NCBI GenBank assembly: GCA_022836615.1
Contig: MU405214.1
Span: 62,001 to 126,000, forward strand
Direction of reading: 5' to 3'
Source: Annulohypoxylon bovei var. microspora
Lineage: Eukaryota > Ascomycota > Sordariomycetes > Xylariales > Hypoxylaceae
Length of the DNA: 64,000 nucleotides
Shown: in pieces, positions 1 through 10,873 of the stretch
Layout: the number at the start of each line of letters is the position of its first letter
Position numbering within the stretch: position 1 is the stretch's first letter
The notes under the pieces: generated by a model
What the model was told of the DNA's origin: nothing
What the model saw: only the letters and a program-made list of their open reading frames with translations
Database searches by the model: none
Made by a program: the position numbers and the translations under genes

Positions 1-2
1 GT

Positions 3-929
3 AGTAAGAAGTACTATGGTCAATCTCGACATGCTTCCCAGGATCCGGGTAGTCCTACAGGCACCTCGCCCAGCCATAAGGTGTACGAGCTAGCATCGCT
101 CTTCTCGGCGACACCTCCGGCGGACCTACCTCCTTATCCCTCCATGGATCTCGTATCTCCAGGCTCTGCCACTGCGGAATCGACCCAGACAAACAGCGAA
201 GTCGTGACTTACCACCCGTTACTAACCGACGCGTTGCATTCGCTCTTGTTGTGTCATACCCTCATGCAGACATCGGCCAAGGAGTTGCAACGCCACGCGC
301 ACATGGTTGCTCGTCTCGCTCGTCTGGCAGACGGGTATCCGGTATTTCAAGCGAGCCGGTCCCCTGCCCGAGCGGATTGGATCGAGGTCCTTCGTAGGGC
401 GGAGAACTGGATCGAACTGGCCTCAAGCTGGGAGGCCCTTTGCGCCCCGGCCCCCCTACCTACCCCCATGTCGACAGCACTAGGAATATCCGCCGCGGCT
501 GCCAGTATGAACGCCCTTGCCGTCACCGGCAGCACAAACCCTGTCGAAACGGAGGAGCAGAGGAAGGAGCGGATGCGCCAACAGGCTATAATAGAGGCAC
601 TGGAGGACGAACGCGTTAACGACGAAGCGAGCTTTAAAGCCGCTATCCTTGCCCGTCAGCGTAGGGCCGAGGCGGACCACGCTACCTCGTCGAACGGCGG
701 CGTCCCGAGCCCTAACGCGGGCCCCAAACGATGGGCCGTCGACGACGGCAGGGAGTATCCGATCCTGACCGAGCGCGCGGAGGCTGTTGCGAGATGGATT
801 CGTGAGGCGCCAACGGGATCCGGTACGGGAACCGGCAAGCGCAAGAAGAAATCGAGACCTAAGAAAGCCGCCGAGCCCGAGCCTGAGAAGGAGCTCGAAA
901 AGGAGCTCGAGGCTACCGAACCGGCCTGA
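3..929 (+). CDS. 3' end of an unrecognised conserved-looking protein (5' truncated by window)
   Basis: The frame is open from the first bases of the window to the TGA at 927-929, so this is the C-terminal 308 residues of a longer protein or its last exon. I do not recognise the family. The visible part has a predicted alpha-helical central section (about residues 75-160, rich in Leu, Ala and Arg, with a HPLLTDALHSLLLCH stretch) that looks like a folded domain. It is followed by a charged helical region (EEQRKERMRQQ) and a disordered tail of alternating Lys/Arg clusters and Glu/Pro repeats (KRKKKSRPKK, then EPEPEKELEKELE), which could be a nuclear localisation signal. No signal peptide or membrane segment is visible. 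Codon use is ordinary for the window. The reading frame is clear; the function is unknown. Confidence 0.75.
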   Translation, partial: SKKYYGQSRHASQDPGSPTGTSPSHKVYELASLFSATPPADLPPYPSMDLVSPGSATAESTQTNSEVVTYHPLLTDALHSLLLCHTLMQTSAKELQRHAHMVARLARLADGYPVFQASRSPARADWIEVLRRAENWIELASSWEALCAPAPLPTPMSTALGISAAAASMNALAVTGSTNPVETEEQRKERMRQQAIIEALEDERVNDEASFKAAILARQRRAEADHATSSNGGVPSPNAGPKRWAVDDGREYPILTERAEAVARWIREAPTGSGTGTGKRKKKSRPKKAAEPEPEKELEKELEATEPA

Positions 930-1731
930 ACTGGTATGGTGGAAAGCGACTTGCAGCAATGATGGCTGGAAGTCGAAACGCGGTTTGAGTAGCTTAGCCG
1001 CTAATGTAATAGCAAAGATACATGGATACTTTGCGGTGTATAATCAAAAGCGAAGCTTGGATTGCCAGCTCGCTTCAGTGTGTTAGGAGTAGAAATTACT
1101 GTGCCTTCCCCAATGTCTAAGGCGTTTTCTCTTCGCTTCGCGTGACTTGACGATTGCGTACCTAGGTAGGTAGAGAACTAAGTAGTAAGTCTAATACTTG
1201 CTGAGGCCGACCTCGTGAATGAGGTACATAGCGTATCGGCGGTCTAATCCGAAGCATCTGTGTGTGACGTCATTGAGGCTCATGCTTTGTGAAATGTTCA
1301 AGTCTTATTCAACTAGGTGTTCCCTTTTGTTCTCTCCGATTCTCGTATTAGATCATCATGGGATATTTAGATACCGATTAAACAAATCGCATGTTGACCG
1401 TAGACGTCCTTGACCTCGAGTTCGGTTATCATCCGATGCCGAATTATAGATAGCACTAAATTATAGTCGCGTCGGTACATCCCGATATGGCCTCATGAAA
1501 TCTACGGTTTTAGTTGCGTTTATGCGATTATTTTTAGCCCGGAGCATGTACATAGTCCTTGCCCCGGTTGCTACATACCGTTTGGCAGTTGCGCTTAGTA
1601 CGGTCCCTGTGGGGCTAACCTATTTGTCCTCCTTTTAAAAATCCCACTTCAAAGCACAACAGTCTAAGGACTGAATGGATCTTAGATATTCGTCTTCTTC
1701 GTGATTGATAACTCTCAGAAGGCATCTCATT
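930..1731. other. Intergenic, no gene seen
   Basis: This 3' flank of the first gene and 5' flank of the F-box gene contains only short ORFs without family features. It carries one copy of the recurrent palindromic motif TACCTAGGTAGGTAG (1159-1173). I see no tRNA or repeat. Confidence 0.6.
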
Positions 1732-3023
1732 ATGGCTTCAACTAACGGCCACGATCATTTATTCCGTCTCCCTCTGGAAATCCAATGGTGGATACTTCGA
1801 TATCTAGACCCTGGCTGTCAGGCCTCCTTTATGCAGACCTGTCATCGGGCACGGGATATCGCAGAACCACTATTATACCATAAGGTGTTCACCAAAATCG
1901 GCACACATAATGACACCGCTGGCCTTGTCGATCTCTTACTCCGGCGACCTCACGTTGCGGCTTTTATCCACTTTCTCGTTCTCGATGAATTCCACCCAGT
2001 CGCTTATCGGCAACTTATGGCAAACGTATTTCCAAACCTCGAGAGTATCATCATGCAACACGACGGAGAGTTCGTGGATATCGACGACGAGGAAAGGCTC
2101 TCTTTGAACCGGTTCGTAAAGGAACAGCCTAGATTGACAAATCGTAAGTTTAAATAGATTTTGAGATGAGATAGAAAATAAACGGCTGCTAAGAAGTTTC
2201 AGTGACTTTCTCCATCGAGCGGGAGAATTGGTCTGCTGTCACACTTGCGGAGGATGACGCCATTTTATTTCGCCATAGAAAGCTCAGGCGTATGCGGATA
2301 TCATACATTGACCTCTCCGCTTTTGGTCGATTGGACGCGGATTACTTCCAGCATTCCAACTTACGAGTGCTTTTTTTCGAGTTATGTTGGTACAACCAGG
2401 AGGCGCTGGGTCGACTTGTATCACCAACGAGCAAGCTACAGAATCTCCTAATTGGCCATAATGACCAACTGCCATTCTCCGAGAAGCTCTATCCCGCCGT
2501 GTTAGCCCCAGCTCGAGAAAGCTTGCGGATATTGGATCTTACGTGGCGATGGAAGATTCCGTTCGAGGATAAAGGAATGGATTTCACCCGGTTCCCAAAT
2601 CTTCATTTCCTTCGAGTACCCCCTGTCTACCTTCTTGGCAGCGCATATATGGATGATGCAGCACTGCCGGAACTCATCCGTACGAGATTCCCCCCGAATC
2701 TCAAGATGCTCCTGCTGGAGAACATCGTACCTCGTTCCATTAGGGTTATGAACGAACGAGGCGTCGTGTTCCCCGGATACCCACCTCCGGGTTACACTCT
2801 CGAGTTAACCCTCATGCCTCGGGATTACCAATTGATCCGTTTCCTGATAACTGAGAAGCAAAACGTTTTGCCGCGGCTCAAGTATGTCCTGATGTACTAT
2901 ATGGAATTCATGCAGGACCCTGCAGACCTTTACCCGCTAGCTAAGGAGAATGGAGTTACGTTGGGACCCTTGCTAGCTACCGACTATGTGAATCCTCTGT
3001 TGGATTGGCTGGATGAACTTTGA
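1732..3023 (+). CDS. F-box domain protein with leucine-rich C-terminal part
   Basis: Two exons, 1732-2143 and 2203-3023, are joined over a 59-bp intron (GTAAGT donor, GCTAAG-like branch, TTTCAG acceptor) and give 410 residues. The start is the ATG at 1732 (MASTNG); the frame is open a little further upstream but with no ATG. Residues about 8-50 fit an F-box: an LFRLPLEIQWWILRYLD core, then a Cys/His-containing second helix and a third helix ending in EPLLYHKVF. The remainder has spaced leucines and aromatic residues, like the degenerate LRR regions of fungal F-box proteins. F-box proteins bind Skp1 and select substrates for SCF ubiquitin ligases, which is presumably the role here. The substrate cannot be inferred. 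Family call is good, function is general. Confidence 0.8.
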
Positions 3024-3672
3024 GCTACTGGATGTGATAACATTCCGGGATATCCGGTTCGGGGCCGGTAGCACTAGGTACTAACCCGGCGTTAATAATC
3101 ATGGCAGACGGTCCTCGGGCTACACAAAACAGCGAGCCGACACTAAAATGTTAATATACCACAATAATCGTACGTAACAGTGTTACTTTTTGTTCAAATT
3201 GGTGATTGACTTCCATATGCCTTAAACGACCAGTCATTATAATCCGAATCCTTCGATTATCTAGGACTTTTAGAGGATAAGAAGTTTCCACGCTGTGAGA
3301 CATCGGTGGCATATCTTCGGCCCCGATCACAACTGCCTTAGGGAAAAGCCGGCCAATGGACTTTAATCATGCCGTGCCACGCAACGGACATCCGTCGCAG
3401 GATTCGCTGCTTAACCCTACCTCCGGCTGCTAAGGCTTAGTAGATAGATTTAAATACTGCAGGTCTCACACCCCAAACGCCACAGGTTTTCAGCCATTCT
3501 ATCACCACCATCTCCACCTTGATTCAGATATATCCTCGCAATCCGCCTTAGCCCCTCTTCCCGTCCTCACCCCGCATCTATCTACCCACATACACTAGTA
3601 TCTACATACCTACCGCGTACCTAATCTACCCCCTAAACCGCACACAAACCAAACCAAACCAACCCATCCATC
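3024..3672. other. Intergenic / leader of the ABM-like gene
   Basis: No coding potential is seen. The last 200 bases are C- and CT-rich with few G residues and end in ACCAAACCAAACC just before the ATG, typical of a fungal 5' UTR. A TTTAAATA stretch near 3450 could serve as a TATA-like element for the gene at 3673. Confidence 0.45.
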
Positions 3673-4377
3673 ATGGCCCCCGTAACCGAATTCGTCGCCC
3701 TGCCCGTGAACCCAGACTCGGCGCCAGACGTCGTCGCCGCCGTGATCAAGGAGAACATCCAGACACTACTCGCGCAGCCCGGGTGCCAGCGGGTGCGGCA
3801 ATCGCGCGTGCACGAGGAGCCGTCCAAGCTGCGCCTCTTCGCAGACTGGGCGTCGATAGAAGCGCACCGAGCCTTCGCCGCGAACTCCGCGGCCTACGGG
3901 TCGTTCCAGCAGCGCATGCGGCCGGTCGTCGACGTGGCCTCGTTCGGGCCGTCGAACCCGCGGCGCCCGCCCTTCCACATCGCGTTCGCGGCGCACCCGC
4001 CCTCCGTGCTGGACGGCGGCGCGAGCCCCGTCGCCGAGGTGTTCCAGGCGTACTTCGCGCCGGACGTGAGCGACGAGGCCAGGGCCAAGGTCGAGGCCAC
4101 CGTGACGGCGTTCCTGCGCAAGCTGGAGGCGGAGACGGAGGGCGGGCTGACGGGCGAGAGCGCGCTGGGCTGGAGCGTCGAGACCGACGTGCTGTTCAAG
4201 GGCGAGCCGAGCCGCGTCTTTGTCGCGGCCATCGGCTGGACCAGCATCGAGGCCCACATGCGGGTGTGCGACACGGAGGCGTTCCAGACGAACATCTCGA
4301 TGGTAAGGACCTTGGAGGGCATGAAGGGGAGGGAGTTTTGCCACGTGAGCAACACTACGATCGAGAGCAGTAACTAA
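3673..4377 (+). CDS. ABM-like (antibiotic biosynthesis monooxygenase fold) dimeric alpha/beta-barrel protein
   Basis: Single-exon gene of 234 residues starting at an ATG in good context (CATCATGGC). The N-terminal half carries the pattern of an ABM/ferredoxin-like fold: a beta strand near residues 5-12, a helix through about 18-35 (VVAAVIKENIQTLLAQPGC), a strand with RVHEEPSKLRLFADWASIEAH, then a helix with a PVVDV end. The second half repeats the topology (EVFQAYFAPDVS, then VFVAAIGWTSIEAHMR), so the protein appears to contain two fused half-domains; the WxSIEAH motif occurs in both. No signal peptide is present. ABM-fold enzymes include cofactor-free monooxygenases and heme-degrading enzymes, but the substrate here is unknown. 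The gene is much richer in G+C, especially at third positions, than its neighbours. Confidence 0.7.
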   Translation: MAPVTEFVALPVNPDSAPDVVAAVIKENIQTLLAQPGCQRVRQSRVHEEPSKLRLFADWASIEAHRAFAANSAAYGSFQQRMRPVVDVASFGPSNPRRPPFHIAFAAHPPSVLDGGASPVAEVFQAYFAPDVSDEARAKVEATVTAFLRKLEAETEGGLTGESALGWSVETDVLFKGEPSRVFVAAIGWTSIEAHMRVCDTEAFQTNISMVRTLEGMKGREFCHVSNTTIESSN

Positions 4378-4852
4378 ACTGCCTCTGTCTGTGATATGTG
4401 AGAAGGGACGGTAGGGGGAGGCCTGTGTTTCGTTTGCTTGGCCGGCATTGATTGGCCGATTGATTCCTTGGTCGTAAGTATAGCTATAGGCGAATCTTGC
4501 AAATACGGAAAAGAAATAAAACTAGGTTAGGAATCTTAAAATACAATAAATTTGTTCCCGGGAGGACTTGGAATTTCTCTACCACAAAAAAAGATTTTTT
4601 AAAAAAAACTCTTGAAAGTGGCAGATATGAAGGTCGTAATTAATATGATATGATATGATATCCATAAGCATCGCTATAGCTATGTACCTATATATCCCAT
4701 TGTGATAGCGTAGGGTATCTGTCTAATCCTAGAAAACCCCCTAGAGAAATCCCTCCTAAAACTTCATCTAGACGACCACCCAATGTAAAAGCCGATTAGG
4801 GCATATGTGAGTACCTATGTAAGATCCAAAACGCCCAAAAAATGTTCTTCTC
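4378..4852. other. Convergent 3' intergenic region
   Basis: This lies between two gene ends that point at each other. It is AT-rich, with AATAAA at about 4514 and AATAAA again near 4544, plausible polyadenylation signals for the plus-strand gene, and a short TATGATATGATATGATATC simple repeat near 4646-4664. No ORF is worth calling. Confidence 0.5.
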
Positions 4853-7800
4853 TCATAGCACCTTAGCTACATCATCCGGGTCAACGCTGTCCTGTTCGTC
4901 GTCGCCTTCATCTTCATTGTCCCCCATAGATGCTCTTAGCAATCTCTCGCGGGTTACCGGATCCTGTTCCAATTCCTGCCAAACCTCTAAGCCCCACTCC
5001 TCTAAACTATCGTCGACACTTCTTGGCTTCCACGGCGGCCATTTCCACGCACCCGCGATGACCATATTGCGTTTCACCACCTTATAAGCCATCTCCATCG
5101 AGATGAGCACAACTACTACGGCGATCAGTGTTACCCACCACACGGGATCTGTTCCAAATGTGTCGGTAAATCCGTTTCTGGCCGGATAGGGGCTCGGTTG
5201 CGGAGCATAGACCCCTGAGAGAAACGCTTGCCAAGCCCACCATCCAGCCATAGTAAGGGCAAAAGCCCCTAGAATAATAACGGTCTTATGGTGTGTCTCG
5301 ATGATGCTGTAAGATCAGTCAGTAATCTGTTAGTAAGCAAACTTAGGAAAGGGAGACTCACAAAATCTTCCAGTTGATCCACACCACACCAACTGTAAAT
5401 ACCAAATCGCCTAAAGCAAAGAGCCCATCATCGAGAGCATGTCCAAACACGCTGTAAGCGGCCCATACCCCAAGCCATACTAATACACCCTCCGTAGCTG
5501 CGGAAACCATCCAACGCACGAACTTAGGTATGTTCAACTCCTTATTCCTCTGTCCGTGAACGTACAGCTCGGGCACGGCAAGGAGCGTCTCTGCGCTAAG
5601 ATCTTGCTCCCATATGCCTAGACATATAACACATAAACTTGTGAATAGTGTGTTGAACACAGTCAGACTCCAGTTCTCGTAAAGACTGGTTCCGGTGTAT
5701 CCATTGTAACGTTGATACATCGCCGTAGGCAGGTAGAAGAACATCTCCTTCCAAAAGGTGCTGAGTATGAATTTTGCCGTGCGGACATAGTTCCAACGGC
5801 CGTGAACAAGAAGCAGGCGCTGTAGGAAGCAAAATTTTGCGATGGCGTAGTCGGCTACACGAGCAGCCTGAAGACCCTCCTTGCCCGAAATTCCAACCCC
5901 AACGTGAGAGGTAGAAATCATTGCTAGATCATTTGCACCATCGCCGATTGCGAGAGTTAGAGCACTCGGCACTCGTTGCCGGATAGCTTTGACGATCATG
6001 GATTTCTGGGCGGGCGACGCACGGCAGCATATGACGGAGTCAATTTTAGGAATGAGTGTGTAGAAGAGGTCCGTGAGTTGCACGGACTGCTCAACAACTG
6101 CCAAGGTTTGACCATCAATAACAACGACGCTGTGTGTGCAACCTGTCTCGAGATCTTCGGATATATCATTGATTTGGGATTCTAACGAGCCCTTCGATGA
6201 ATCGATAATGAATATATCGGAGCCTGGGCGACAAATTCGTGCTGAATGAGCAATATTAATGGCCGTTTCACGCTTATCTCCTGTCAACATCCATATCTTG
6301 ATATTGGCGCGGCGAAGTTTGTCGATGGTCTCGGGCACGCCGGCTTGGAGTTTATCTTCAATTGCTGTCGCTCCAACAAGATCAAGCGACTGTTCGATTA
6401 ACTCACCCGCTGCTTCGATCATATCCTGGCGATTGACTAAGCTTGTTGTTGCATCGTTGTATATCTTCCTCCAAGCGTCATACTCGCTACTGGGTATGAA
6501 TTTTCGCGCGAACAAAAGGGTCCGCAGGCCTTCATTAGCAAAGTCATCGAGATGTTTGAAACATCGACTGAAAGTTGCTGACTCGTCATAAATAGAGGTA
6601 TCGTCGAGAAAATTGAATTTATCAGGCAACGGCCTTGGCGTTGACGGGCTTACTTTCAGTAACGTGTTCGATACTTCGAGAGATGTGGTTCGAATGCCTA
6701 GTGTCGGACGAGATCTATCTTCAGAGACTCGCGATCTGTTTGCCTCCACAGATCTGCTTCTCACTATAGCTGGCGTTTTCACGGGTACATCAAGTTGCGC
6801 AAGAGCAATACTGTTCCGATTTGCTGCGATACTCCGTCGTAATGTCAGGCTTGGACGGCCGCCAAAACTGTTTCTCACTTCCAACTGTTCGCTTCTTCGT
6901 AGAAGTTCATGCTCGATCTCGACGCTCTTGCGGACTTCCGTTGCCTTCTGCATTGCTACATGAGCTAACCTGAGCCTAGGCAGGATCATTGAATCGGCAC
7001 CCTTGCAGATGATGCATATTCTTCCGTCAGGATAGCGCACAACGATTGACATGCGTTTCCTCTTACTGCTAAACTCGATGACGTCCAAGATCTCGTATAC
7101 CTCCGTCCTCTGGCTGCCATCTCCGGTATCGATCTGTAGAGTCACGGCTTGAGAAGACCGATGGGCAACCAAATATCCAAGTTCTTGAGCAGCACGAACA
7201 AGCGCTAATTCATCGGGCGACGAGGCTTGAAAGTCGAATTTCCCGTCCTTTTCCTCTGGCAAACAAGTGTGGCAAAGAGCCATGCACAAGATGTAATCTT
7301 TAGCTTGCCTTGCAAAAGCTGACGTCGGTCTTAGTCGAATATACTCTAATAGATCTGTAGTTGTTACATCCGGCTGCAGATGGTCCGGGCGGCCAGTCGA
7401 TCTCCACTGCGAAGATGATCTCCTCTCAGACTGGGGTGCAAAAATCGATGACGGCGAGGATAGAGGGTAGAGTTCGATGTCCTCATGAATCACGCTGGCG
7501 ACCTCCCTGGATCTTCTCGGTACTGCGAGTGCTGTACTTACGCTGAGATTTTGGCCGGCGGTCGCCTCAGCTTCGGATTGAATGTCCATCTCATGTAACC
7601 ACGACGTGCCAGCAATACTCATCTTGCGAAATTTCATAATGTTTTCCGTGAGCGTACCGGTCTTGTCGGAGAAGATGTAGCTAACTTGACCAAGGTTCTC
7701 CAAAATGGTATTAGTGTTGCACCGAGCTGGAGTATCAGTCGCTTCATCATACATCTCCACGTCGTTATTTAACAGAAGCATCTGGCCAATTCTTGTTATC

Positions 7801-9110
7801 TCTAGAGTGACATAGAGTGCGAGAGGGATGACGTTATTGAACATGATTGCATAGCCGATAATGATTTGTTTGAACTCGACGGTAGCCATAGAGACATACC
7901 AGGAACCTTGCTCGGTAGATTTCCGCCAGATTATATATCCCATGGAACATCCGGCCGTCAATATAATGACGTAGATTGCAAGTGTGATAACGATCTTGTT
8001 GGCGATGGTCTCTAGTGCTGGCTTCTTAGCCTGAGGGTGCTGGTTCGCATTCAGGCGGATCTTGCACTCCTCCCCGGAGTTAATGACGATACCAACAGCA
8101 TGCTCGGTATTTCTAAGCGTACTTCCTCGATAGACGACTTCGTTAGATGTCAAGGGAAGTGTCTGACCATCTACGGTGACACGTCCATCGAAGCGATACA
8201 GATTGGGATTCGGATCCTCAAGAACAAACTCAGCCTGGCAGCTGCGGAGGCCAGAAATGGTACGGCAATCCTTAAAGTCTGGGAGAGATTCTCGACTTTT
8301 GAGGTTGGTCTCGCCGTCAAGGTCCATGGTATCGATATATGCTAGTCCATTCTCTCCCGTAGCAGATAAGAGAATTAGATCCGCGGGCACAGCGTCGTCG
8401 CGGACTAGTTTGACAATGTCGCCGACCCTAATATCTTGCCATTTGACTTGTCTCCATCCATATTCAGAATCGGTGTCGTCACCACTAGACTCAATATCTT
8501 TCTCTGTAGTCTGTCGTCTACCCGCGAACCATCTTCGAGCTGACAACCCTGAATTTAGATCTAAAGACTTGCGCTTCAAGACTCTCGTAGTATTGGCGTT
8601 CTCAAAATTATCCAACCGGTGCCGTTTATAATCATCATAACCCTCTTTCACAATTGTCAAAAGAACAAAGAATAGCAGAGGCAGGATGGTTGTATAACTT
8701 CCAGTCGTACTCAACCCCGGGATCGCTTGGGGAATTCCAACGCAGAGGAAATAGAAATTCGCTAGTCGTGTAAATTGAAATATTATCTGTTTTGGTAGAA
8801 AATCAATTAAGGTATATCGCGAGGTTCGAATCGTATTCGATATATACGGATGGCCGCGCCGCTCATCGATGAGGGCTTGTGCGTATTCGACTCGTAACGG
8901 AATATGTCGGCCATCTTTGGAAGGCTTCAGAGGTATCTGTCGCAATATTGTCTCTAGGAAATATTTCTTGTACCATTGCGCGGCGCATCCTTGCACTTCA
9001 CTTCCAAATATTTCTACACGCCTCCGAGTTTGTCGAGCTACAGCCTTAATCGTGCCTATATCTTGCTTCTCTAAAATATCAGATTCTTTATGGTTGGCCG
9101 TTTGAGGCAT
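4853..9110 (-). CDS. P4-type phospholipid-transporting ATPase (flippase), DNF3-like
   Basis: Two exons on the minus strand, 9110-5362 and 5306-4853, join over a 55-bp intron (GTGAGT...ACAG) to give 1,400 residues. The ATG at 9110 is preferred; an in-frame ATG at 9146 would add 12 residues. All P-type ATPase landmarks are present: the actuator loop DGETNLKSR (about residue 265), the phosphorylation motif SDKTGTLTEN with the catalytic Asp near 482, nucleotide-domain SSPDELALV and KGADSM, the hinge MLTGDKRETA, and GDGANDLAM near 1056. Clusters of membrane segments flank these, and the N-terminal FLPKQIIFQFTRLANFYF segment is typical of P4 enzymes. P4-ATPases move phospholipids from the outer to the cytosolic leaflet of Golgi, endosome or plasma membranes, usually with a Cdc50-type partner. 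The wording STTGSYTTILPL and the long N-domain insertion with Ser/Arg-rich low complexity suggest the DNF3 branch, a tentative assignment. Confidence 0.93.
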
Positions 9111-10873
9111 TATGCGCAGGTTCGAGCGAATGTAGCCGCATCGCAAAGCTTTTCGCGAGCGTCGAAAAGGATGGGACTTTTCACGAGATTCCTCTCATTG
9201 AAGACCCATGTCCGCAATTGCGAAAGACGTAGTTATCGAGACACAATCCAAGGAGAAACGAGTGTATAGAGCAGTCGAAAACGAATGACTAGTTGCACAG
9301 AAGCCGGTTCTCCAAACCGAGAGAAGGACTTCAACCACCTTCTAAAGACAAGTTTATCTATTAGAGTATGTACAGAAGAAGATTCGTAATTGTTACTCCG
9401 TACCTCACGATCTATTGCACATTCCCTGTTTACAATGCCGGGCAAGCCCGTATTAGTGGCCGTGGTTTCCGTAACGGTTTCTTGGCATCGATCTTAGGTA
9501 TGTACCATTCGCTATGTTTTGCGGCGGCTAGTACTTATCCGGACACGCAGCCAAGACATGCTAAGTGTGACCTAAGGCGCATAACATTGCATAACGTGGA
9601 CCGCCGTGGAATGACGTCCACCCAATCACTCGACCACGAAGAGATTCTCCTCATTTTATGTCGAAACCTGCAAATCGCACTTGATACACACTTATATAAT
9701 GCACGTGAAGGGTTTGCTTTGATATGTAGGAATCGTTCAACCCTTGCCCAACATATACAATTGTTCCAGATAAATGTCAAATGTAGAATACAACTGGTTG
9801 GCTGAAGAGACATTTTTGAGACTTAGTATAAGTTGGTATAAATGAGACACATTGTCCACTTTATACCAAGAGACTAGGTAGGTGGGCTAAGCTGCCAACA
9901 ACCTTGGAACTGTTACTGCTTGATTAAAGAACCAACTAACTACTTAGGTAGGTACCTGGCTAAAATTTGCCCACTTCGTATTCTTTTTTATTATAAACGG
10001 TCTTATGTTGACGTAGTGAATCTTAAACCCGCTGACTGGTAACTAGTATCTCTTCCCATGACTCGAGATGTTTCAAGACAAAAGAATAGGAAAGATAATC
10101 CGCTTACACATTAACATATTAGGTATAATCGTACCTACTTGTCATGTAAGTCCAAGATCAGAAAGCTACCTACCGATCATAGAGAGAGGCGCCAAGTCTC
10201 GTAACGGAAAAAAACTAGTTGGTTGATGATAGCAAGATTCAACGGCTATCTTGGCTGATTAAGCCAAGTCCTAGAATAAGCAATTAATACGAAATCGTCA
10301 AAGAATAAAACAGGGAAATTCAAAATGGTATTTAGTAGTCTGCTTGGCCAACAGAATAAAAGTCCCTTCTCTTGCATACTACTTACGAGGTAGGTAGGTA
10401 GGTAGGTAGATTACTTTGGATAGAAAACATTTGATACCTAAAGGTCACTATTGTCTGCTGACATAAACATTGGTTATGTAGCACAAGTTAAATTGCTTTT
10501 TGGCAGATGACGTGTGGCATGGGAGCATTGATTGCTACAAGTACCTAGGTACCTCCTAAAAGTAGGGCTGGATGGCTGGTCGGAGATAACAAGGTTTAGC
10601 ATCGGCCGACATTAACTGGAGCAGCGGGAGCCTTATGCATGTGCATTGTGCTTCATTAAAATCCTCGAAGTTTCACTGGGACGCGTTTCGAGGAAAGCGA
10701 TAACGATAAACCATCTATGTAATCCCGTCATCCCAGCAAATACCGAACCTAACCTATCTACCTATCTATCAGTCTATCTAACTCACCGTTAACACTTCTT
10801 AATCTCCACCACGCGACAAGATCACCGCTCCTTTAAATCTGCTCCAGCTCGAGAGACGCTCAAGCTTTCGTGC
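9111..10873. other. Divergent intergenic region between flippase and VPS9
   Basis: About 1.8 kb with no convincing gene. A 145-codon plus-strand ORF (9368-9805) has no family features and sits in the promoter zone, so I do not call it. The region has several TAGGTAGGTA-type elements (near 9875, 9944), a perfect palindrome GTACCTAGGTAC at 10541-10552 and a GGTA tandem run at 10389-10408. The 130 bases before the VPS9 start are CT-rich and leader-like. Confidence 0.5.
10389..10408. repeat. (GGTA)5 microsatellite
   Basis: Five uninterrupted GGTA units in the promoter region of VPS9. The unit is also the half-site of the TACCTAGGTA palindrome scattered through the window. Confidence 0.9.

Noticed and set aside
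3766..4373. Long overlapping ORFs in other frames of the ABM, HET and hydrolase genes
   Set aside because: They are shadows produced by the high G+C third-position bias (few stops in other frames) and have Arg/Ala/Gly-rich, non-protein-like composition.
7520..7545. GTAAGTAC donor-like string inside the flippase coding strand
   Set aside because: The frame reads through without a stop and no acceptor is needed; the ORF stays consistent with a variable N-domain insertion.
9368..9805. 145-codon plus-strand ORF in the VPS9/flippase interval
   Set aside because: No domain, irregular composition, sits in promoter region, and a shadow ORF on the other strand is equally long.
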